NCBI GenBank assembly: GCA_019915135.1
Contig: JAHLMK010000001.1
Span: 992,001 to 1,056,000 of the forward strand
Direction of reading: 5' to 3'
DNA length: 64,000 nt
Source of the DNA: Strobilurus pachycystidiatus
Lineage: Eukaryota > Basidiomycota > Agaricomycetes > Agaricales > Physalacriaceae
A model generated the notes under the pieces. That model ran no database searches. It saw only the letters and a list, made by a program, of their open reading frames with translations, and was not told where the DNA came from. The translations under genes and the position numbers were made by a program. Shown here one piece after another: positions 57,374-64,000 of this stretch; position 1 is the first letter of the stretch; the number at the start of each line of letters is the position of its first letter.

Positions 57374-60027
57374 CGCTGTTGCTGCTCTCGACGTTCAGGT
57401 CAAACTTGGTGAATTGACAAATCCAGGGCTTGTCGGCACTGCCGGCTATGTACGTTTACCCCTGTCTTCAGCCTGTCTTCAATCCTGCTCGCTTTTTCTC
57501 AAGATTTGACTTTATCTCTCTTCTATCGCCCTTCTGCCATCTTCGCTGATCTCATAGGCTTGATGCTCGCAACACGCGCAACCGGCAGTCCACATACCAC
57601 TTTGGTGGTCGTCGCCTTGGTTTCCATGTGCACCCAGCGCCACATGAACGTTACTGAACCCCCAGCTCCTTCCACATCAGAAATACTGTGTTACACTATT
57701 CTATTGACCTTCTATACAGTACATCCGATCGCCCCCACTGGTCCGCCGCAGGCAAGAGGTCATCCCGCCTGACAAACACAATGAATGATACGCTTTTTTT
57801 CACTAGTTCCTTCCTTCTGTCGACCTTCAACTGTCATAAGTATGTGTTCAGAGGCGATTATGCTATGTGAATCCCAAATGACAAGGTGTCCTTCTCTAGA
57901 CCGGATCACTCTAGCCAGCCCATACACAATCGCTCAGAATTGCGTTATTTCGTGATTTCTACCCCATATTCTTCTGCTTCGAGTTCATCGAGTCGGACTC
58001 TTTCAGCATCCATCCATTCAATCTGGTGACCGGCTTAGCTCTTCCCGAAAGTGTTCTCCACGCCATCATACATCTATCCATCTCTACATTGTATCTGCTG
58101 AAAGAACTCGCTCTGTGTACTCGCGATTACTTCGGAAGGCTAATGTCATTCATACGGGCCACCGGACGCTCAAATGTTACAGAACTGATACTTGACAAGG
58201 TCATTCAGCCCATCGCATCACGTCTGCAAAATATACGGAAAACAAAGGAGCAGCTCAATGGCTGAGCGCTGAGCCAAGTCTGTCTATGGGAGATTACTAA
58301 GAAGTTCACCAAACGAGCGAGTTCCACACCAAGGACAAGGTTAATCGTTCCGACTTCTATTTCTTACACGCGAAGTCTCAAAAAGCCGACGAAAACGACC
58401 TTCCCACGTCATGAGCCTATCACCTCCAGTACAGGAGATGTTCGAGATCTAGAACTGATCTGGACCCACCCGCTGAAGGTCACATTGCGCTCATTGCGAG
58501 GAGAGTGTAATACCTCAGGGAGCGCCAAGTCTTATAGATAATAGACCGACAGCAATCCTCCGTTCCGTTGCAGCTCTGAATTGAGAAGCGGTGTGTCAGG
58601 AAACTGATTATCTTACAGTTCACAAAGCTGCTAAGTTACATCCATACTGGCACGGTTTATCAGGCAGTCATCAGGCTCTCGTCAGCCGGCGAAACTACTG
58701 ATTCGGGTGTCACGGTGAGTGCTGGATCCGTATGTTCAGCACGTCGCAATGCTAATAACAGTACCAATATTTACTCAAGAAGCCGGAATCAAGACTCGGA
58801 AGCATGACGTTCAATTCTATGTTGGTCTCTGTCGTTCACCATGGTCGCCATGCTCTTCTGCCGCATCGTTCCATCTCACCGTCGCGGCTATCTCTTGCCG
58901 ATGCCAGATAGACGCGTAGTAGATCCAAGTGGGTCCGTACGGGACACCCATATTCACACTTACCAGCTCTCCATCCCTCTCACTTGTCGTTATTTTCCCT
59001 ATTATTGCAGGAAGCTCATTCTTTCCGGCGAGATCGCAACGGTCTCTCTGAGCTCAATCACCAGATGAGAGACATCTCCGTGCCAGTGCTCAGCTGGTAA
59101 CCAAATTGCGCTGAATCTCCCTGCCATTCTGACTACCTATTCCCTCCGAGACCAGGGCTCTCTGAGTCCTCAAGTTACACTCAGAGAATCCTGGCCAAAA
59201 TTTGAACACGATGGGTGTATTTCGGCGCTTGGGTGCTCGTCGTTGGGATCCAAAGAAGGATTACACCGAGTGCGCCGTGTCCGCCGTCCAAGCACCGCGT
59301 ATTCAGACTGCTTCAGCGCAACACGATACCGTTACCTACCATCAAACAACAAAGAAGAATACCAGCTGCCATAATGACTCTGCGTTCGGAACACTTCTGT
59401 TGTTCATAGTAACGCCATTGCCATAGTGTCATTCTTTCACCGAGGAGATGAGCCTAGTGTTGCCGACATCCTCATGAACGAAGGCGACGTGACAGGCATC
59501 TCCAACGCACGGTGATACAAGCTTTCAGCCACAATGATCTGTATGTTAGCCGAAAGGCTCAATGACGCTCAGGCTGACGGCGAGCGCCCGCGCCAGAAGG
59601 AGCGCAGCTGCGCCAGCCAATTTGAGTGCGACAGGAGTTATCTACGGTGCTTTAGACGCAAAAGAAGAGAAGCATATGCATAGAAAGGTACTCAACGCGT
59701 GTACACCGGCCGCGTGTCAATGTGTAAAATTTAGAGTAGCTCATTCGTAGGTGAACCAAACACCGGGATGATGTTCCGAGTCTCTGGAGCAATTCTCACT
59801 ATAGAGAGTCAGTGACAGAAAAGTTCCGCTTGACGTTGAGCACAGAGATTGGTATGGGAGGCTCAGGCAGGCGGAGATGATGAGGGCTGTATACAAACTG
59901 AAGATTTCGGGATTTCGTCGGTGGACCCTAACCGTGTCGGGACTCGGGATCTACCTAATTTGGCGATTCACACCTTCTCCCCCTACCATCATCATCGCAG
60001 TAGTAGACTGCTCGTCCTACTGCAGCA
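57374..60027. other. Gene-poor stretch of 2.65 kb
   Basis: Lies between two outward-facing genes (kinesin minus, ARPC1 plus). Several plus-strand frames of 60-97 residues occur but none shows a family motif or joins into a spliced model. The parts next to 57373 and 60027 must be promoters. Confidence 0.4.
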
Positions 60028-61357
60028 ATGGCCCCCGAAATCTTCTCACTTGGCCAAACGTCCATCACTGCCCACTCCTTCAGCGCTGATAGATCTCGTC
60101 CGTGTTCCTCGTCATCCAAATGGGCATCTACTGACGCCATGAACGGCAGAGGTCGCCGTCAGTCTCAACTCGAACGATGCCCTGATATACAGCCGCAGCG
60201 GCTCGCAATGGGTGGCGACGGAGACGCTCGCTGAGGTGCATAGACCGGCCAGAACCCCCTTAATCCGTGCTCAATGCCATCTTGCAGCACGACAAAGTGA
60301 TCACATCGATCGACTGGGCGCCCAACTCGAATCGCATCGTCACCGCGTCGCAGGACAGGAACGCCTACGTTTGGCAGGAGACCCCCGACCCCGAGACGGG
60401 CAAGGTCGTATGGAAGCCGACGCTCGTATTGCTGCGCATCAATCGCGCCGCGACCCACGTCCGCTGGAGCCCCAACGAGGACAAGTTTGCTGTTGCCAGC
60501 GGTGCACGCGCCATTGCTGTCTGCTCCTTCGACCCCGAGAACAACTGGTGGGTCAGCAAGCTGCTCAAGAAGCCCATCCGCTCCACTGTCCTGGCGGTCG
60601 ACTGGCATCCCAACAACGTTCTCCTCGCTGCGGGCAGTGCAGACATGAAGGCAAGGGTCTTCTCGGCTTACATCAAGGAAGTGGATGCCAAGTAAGGACA
60701 CGCATCGAGTTTCCATTCTTCCGCTGACTTATCCAACGTAGACCCCCGCCCTCTGTCTGGGGATCCAAGCTTCCGTTCAACACCATCTGCGGTGAATACG
60801 CCAGCCCAGCCGGTGGATGGGTCCATGCCGTCTCCTTCTCCCCATCCGGAGATGTTCTTGCTTTTGCCAGCCACGACAGTTCCATGACGATCGTCTACCC
60901 GGGCGGAGGCATGTACAACATCAAGATGACCTCGCTGCCCATCGTCACTCTCACTTGGACATCCGAGCAGTCTGTCGTCGCCGCTGGCCATGATTGCCAG
61001 CCATACGTATTCAGCGGCTCCGAGGGTGGGTGGGAGCCTCTGGGCACCCTTGACGATACCAGCGCGCCCAAAGCCGCCTCTGCCCGACCCGGAGGACCTG
61101 GACGCCTCAACAAGTCTGCTGCATTTGCTACTTTCCAGAGTGCGGACAGCCGCGGCCAGTCGAGCTCGGCTGTTGGCAGCGACACGAAGCTGCTTACCAT
61201 CCACCAGAACACTATCACCAGTGTTCGTCCGTATGAAGAGCAGGGTGGCCTCGTCACCAAGGTCAGCACGTCCGGTGCTGATGGGCAACTGGTTATCTGG
61301 GACACCAATGAGGTCACCCCGTTGACCACCAAGCTCGGATCGCTTAGCATCCAATAG
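60028..61357 (+). CDS. ARC40: Arp2/3 complex subunit 1 (ARPC1/Arc40), WD-repeat protein
   Basis: WD40 propeller subunit of the Arp2/3 complex, which nucleates branched actin at endocytic patches. The start at 60028 reads [19 protein letters not shown]; after a short intron the frame gives [22 protein letters not shown], and a second intron near 60230 leads to [121 protein letters not shown] and finally [14 protein letters not shown]. Stop TAG at 61355-61357. A longer loop with Pro/Gly/Ser near 61070-61160 corresponds to the insert of the family that contacts actin. About 380 residues, normal. Confidence 0.95.
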
Positions 61358-61761
61358 TAGAATCTCGATACATTGTATACTATACGCAAGGGAACTGAGA
61401 TAACCACAAAGCGAAGTTTTCTCCACGCTGACATCGGTCGACTTGGTGCCGTTCGGTTTCTCTTCTTTTCCGTCTTGCATTCTTCGCCTTCGCAAAGTAC
61501 TCGGTCACATTATAAGATATATTCTGTCGGGCTGTCCGCGGTACTATCAATAACGTCTTCCTGTCGCGGTTCTCCTTCGCGTTCCATGTCTTTTCATATC
61601 ATCCAGTGTGATTTAACTTCGCGCCGTACTGCCATAGACATTTTAGCAGTGCCTCAACTGACCAAATCCATTTGTACTTTAGATACATGACAGAACTCCG
61701 CGCACTGAAGGTCACACCGAATGAAGGTCATTTCCTAATTCGATCTCATGCACTTACCATC
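61358..61761. other. Intergenic, ARPC1 3' and Dad3 promoter
   Basis: About 400 bases. Frames 61373-61690 are open by chance and run into the Dad3 leader. No gene seen. Confidence 0.4.
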
Positions 61762-62126
61762 ATGAGCACGGCCGTCAACGACATATTCATTGAGAACCCT
61801 TACACGGGCCATCCAGAGCTCACGACACTGGAAGCTGACGTGCTCTGGGAGTATGCCAAACTGGCGCAGAATGTCAAGCAGGTAAGGATTGCACGAAATG
61901 GCCGGTATGATCGACAAAAGTGATGCGTTCCAGATCGCGTCCAAAACGAAGACGCTGTCCAAGGAGCCAGATGAGCTGCTCCTCGTGCGGTTGCGCGAGC
62001 TCGAGAAGAAGATGGGGCTGGTCATGACGCTGGTATGTGCGCTGTTATGCTTTCACGTTCCTTGCTCACAATCGTGGGCAGTTCAAAGCGTCGATATGGG
62101 GTGTGATAAACGAGCAACATGCGTAG
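61762..62126 (+). CDS. DAD3: DASH/Dam1 complex subunit Dad3
   Basis: Small subunit of the fungal ring complex that couples kinetochores to spindle microtubules. Three exons: MSTAVNDIFIENPYTGHPELT.. to NVKQ; then IASKTKTLSKEPDELLLVRLRELEKKMGLVMTL; then FKASIWGVINEQHA ending TAG 62124-62126. The conserved NPY-GHP, LEADVLWEYAKL, PDELLLVRLRELEKKMGLV and FKAS motifs define Dad3. Both introns are canonical (GTAAGG...TTCCAG and GTATGT...GGGCAG). About 90 residues, normal for the family. The start at 61762 is chosen because the methionine immediately precedes the conserved N-terminus; the frame continues upstream without a better start. Confidence 0.92.
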
Positions 62127-63491
62127 ATGAATCGCTCATATACCCTTGCTGTACTCCCTCGCTGGATTATCTACTGTAATGGTGTTGTCCTCGCCAATTC
62201 GACACTAACGTTTGCCATAACTCTCAACAGCATCACCGTCCAAACGAACATCGTATCCGCCTGGTATCTTTGAGCAGTTTGACTTGGTCTGCTATGAGCC
62301 GGATCTGTCGAATGACCGAGTGCCATTGTATCTGGTGGAGACTATTTCCCAAATGTCTCGATACACTCGAGAGACTACGCTTTCGCTGTGTCTACTGTGA
62401 TTGATTCTCCTAACGTGAAGCTTGTAGGTATCGAAATCCCGATTCTGTCTGCCAACTCCGAGGACCAGGGAGCATCTTGTACTTGCATCAGAGACCTTCC
62501 GTGGTCTCGTCTCGAACTAGAGGAACCCTGCAATCGAGCGAACGATCGCAGGCACCTTCGACACCATGCCCACCTGGGCGCGCGAATGGGGCAATCTCCT
62601 TTCGTTGACGCGAATGAAGCTGTCTCGTCGTCGTACAACGCCTTCAAAACACCCAGCACACCGAGCCCTAAGAGCGAAGAAAACTTTGGCATCTTCGTCG
62701 CCTGAGCTTCCGAAGCCTAAACCACCCTCGTTCTTGGTCAGGGTGACGAGTAGTTCAGCGAGCTTTGGTGACCATTGGTTGTGGTGAATGTTGCTCGTGT
62801 GTAAAAGCGTTCCCGCGTGGTCGGCTATCGTTTTCCATTACGGCGGAGTGGTTCCAGCATATCCCTCTCTGATCGGTAGCGGAGTTCTGCGGGTGAGGTC
62901 TGACGCTGGCCTTTGACTGCGTGTCTGGCGGCGCAGAGCTGTGTTTTCCGGCGGGAGAGCCGCTGGCGATGATGCTAGACCTCTGCCTCTTGCGTATCTA
63001 CATCATCAGTTGAGTAACTGTCTTTTGTCTAACAAATTGTCAATGCTGACTGTCCCAAAGATGACTAGTTCTCTGATGCCGCGGATTGAACCCGTACCGC
63101 CATCTCCGTCCGACTGTCGTAGCATTAACCGGCGTACATGGACACAACATGTTGAAGTGGCAAGCCACACAATCACGACGCTATACGCTGGTATGCTAGG
63201 TATCTGGCCAAGCTGCAGTGTCCATATGCATCGAGTATTGCGCTGGGAGGTGGCAGAATATGGTCGGCATTTCAGTGGACGGTCTCAGACGGCGTCGTTG
63301 TCAAACGGAGAACGCCTCGTCCTGTTGTCGACTTCTTACAATTTGCCAAGGTTTCTCTAGGAATCCTGTGTGCAAATGGGGCTTGTGGGAACCTAGACCC
63401 TCTCACTCAAACTGTGGTTCACATCAATGCGATGACAACTCACCCTACTACTCCTGTTGTACATAGCATTGTCCTATATCCTTTTCTCTAC
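62127..63491. other. Intergenic, with an unresolved coding-like segment
   Basis: After an acceptor near 62231 the plus strand reads a frame containing PPGIFEQFDLVCYEPDL and PLYLVETISQM, then stops near 62400. Another frame around 62550 reads FDTMPTWAREWGNLLSL. They may be pieces of an unrecognised gene but do not join cleanly. The rest shows nothing. Confidence 0.3.
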
Positions 63492-64000
63492 CTATACATC
63501 TACATGAAATCTAAAAGCATCCTCCTCCAGTATTGAACGCACATATCCGAGATGAAACACAACATCCATCCCATGCTTTCTGAACCCAGCCAACTCCAGA
63601 CACCTTTCCTTGAACTGAATACAGTCGAGGGAACGCGCATACGGCGCGCTTAACACCAGCTTCCGCAGACGCTGCACCCCCTCTTCCTCCGGCGCATGTG
63701 TGCTCCGCGATGTGAGCATAGATATCAGGTGCTCTCCATCACAAAAGGGCGGTGCCCACCATTGCCAACTGGGCACAAAAAGGTTTTCAGACGTCCCGTC
63801 CTCGCAAACGTGGAGCTCTTCAAGATTGGGTACAACCGGCGAGCCGTGTCTGTCTTTGTCACAGAGAAGGATGGTGTATAAAATGGAAGCGTGGCTTGTG
63901 GCGACTTGAACAGAGAGGACCGTCAGAGAGTGTGAGCAGACATCCATAACGTGCATCATAGTATTGAGCAACATGATCTCGATAGCCCATGTCTCCAGGT
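63492..64000 (-). CDS. C-terminal part of an F-box/LRR-like protein, cut by the window edge
   Basis: The minus-strand frame is open from the right edge (LETWAIEIMLLNT...) to a stop at 63492-63494, so about 169 C-terminal residues are visible. It has spaced leucines and phrases like VPNLEELHVCEDG, GVQRLRKLVLSAPYARSLD, and RCLELAGFRKHGMDVVF, which resemble the C-terminal halves of mushroom F-box proteins that score hits with leucine-rich segments. The F-box itself would lie outside the window, so the class is inferred. Confidence 0.6.
   Translation of the reverse strand, partial: LETWAIEIMLLNTMMHVMDVCSHSLTVLSVQVATSHASILYTILLCDKDRHGSPVVPNLEELHVCEDGTSENLFVPSWQWWAPPFCDGEHLISMLTSRSTHAPEEEGVQRLRKLVLSAPYARSLDCIQFKERCLELAGFRKHGMDVVFHLGYVRSILEEDAFRFHVDV

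Overview
This window is nuclear DNA from a basidiomycete fungus, most likely a mushroom-forming Agaricomycete. The evidence is dense genes on both strands, many introns of about 45-65 bases, a secreted GH6 cellobiohydrolase with a fungal CBM1 domain (a wood or litter decay enzyme), a white-collar-2 type PAS/GATA photoregulator, a DASH-complex Dad3 subunit, and a seven-helix membrane protein of a kind common in mushrooms. Nothing bacterial, viral or CRISPR-like was seen. All coding spans below are first-to-last coding base and include introns, whose borders I inferred by eye.

Layout. 0-0.4 kb: 3' end of an unrecognised gene. 1.1-15.4 kb is a tight housekeeping block: RPA1 (-), indoleamine 2,3-dioxygenase (-), 3-hydroxyisobutyryl-CoA hydrolase / mS47-like protein (-), tubulin cofactor E (+), an SRSF1-type SR protein (-) and cysteine desulfurase NFS1 (-). 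16.0-19.3 kb: GH6 cellobiohydrolase (-) and a NECAP-like endocytic protein (-). 19.8-21.8 kb: a decayed cytochrome P450. 21.8-23.8 kb is gene-poor with a degenerate tandem repeat. 23.8-30.4 kb: COP9 subunit 8 (+), a tiny metallothionein (+), an F-box protein (-), isovaleryl-CoA dehydrogenase (+) and a Zn2Cys6 regulator (+). 33.2-34.9 kb: an MFS transporter (+), flanked by two long gene-poor stretches (30.4-33.2 and 34.9-38.2 kb). 38.2-44.1 kb: WC-2-like regulator (-), arginase (+), M20 carboxypeptidase S (+). 44.5-48.4 kb is the most dynamic part: a duplicated promoter and gene start, a seven-helix membrane protein with a foldback element inserted at a splice acceptor, and further dispersed repeats. 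49.0-57.4 kb: a short-chain dehydrogenase (-) and a very long kinesin (-). 60.0-62.1 kb: ARPC1 (+) and Dad3 (+). The right edge cuts an LRR/F-box-like gene (-).

Shared themes. Several genes serve the microtubule and actin cytoskeleton (TBCE, kinesin, Dad3, ARPC1) and several serve mitochondrial amino-acid or Fe-S metabolism (HIBCH-like, IVD, NFS1); valine and leucine breakdown are both represented. I see no secondary-metabolite cluster or other multigene system. The most informative oddities are the transposon that duplicated a splice acceptor and became intronic, a P450 pseudogene whose heme-ligand cysteine codon is a stop, a 37-residue metallothionein split over three exons, and an arginase that needs a GC-AG intron followed by a 10-base microexon.
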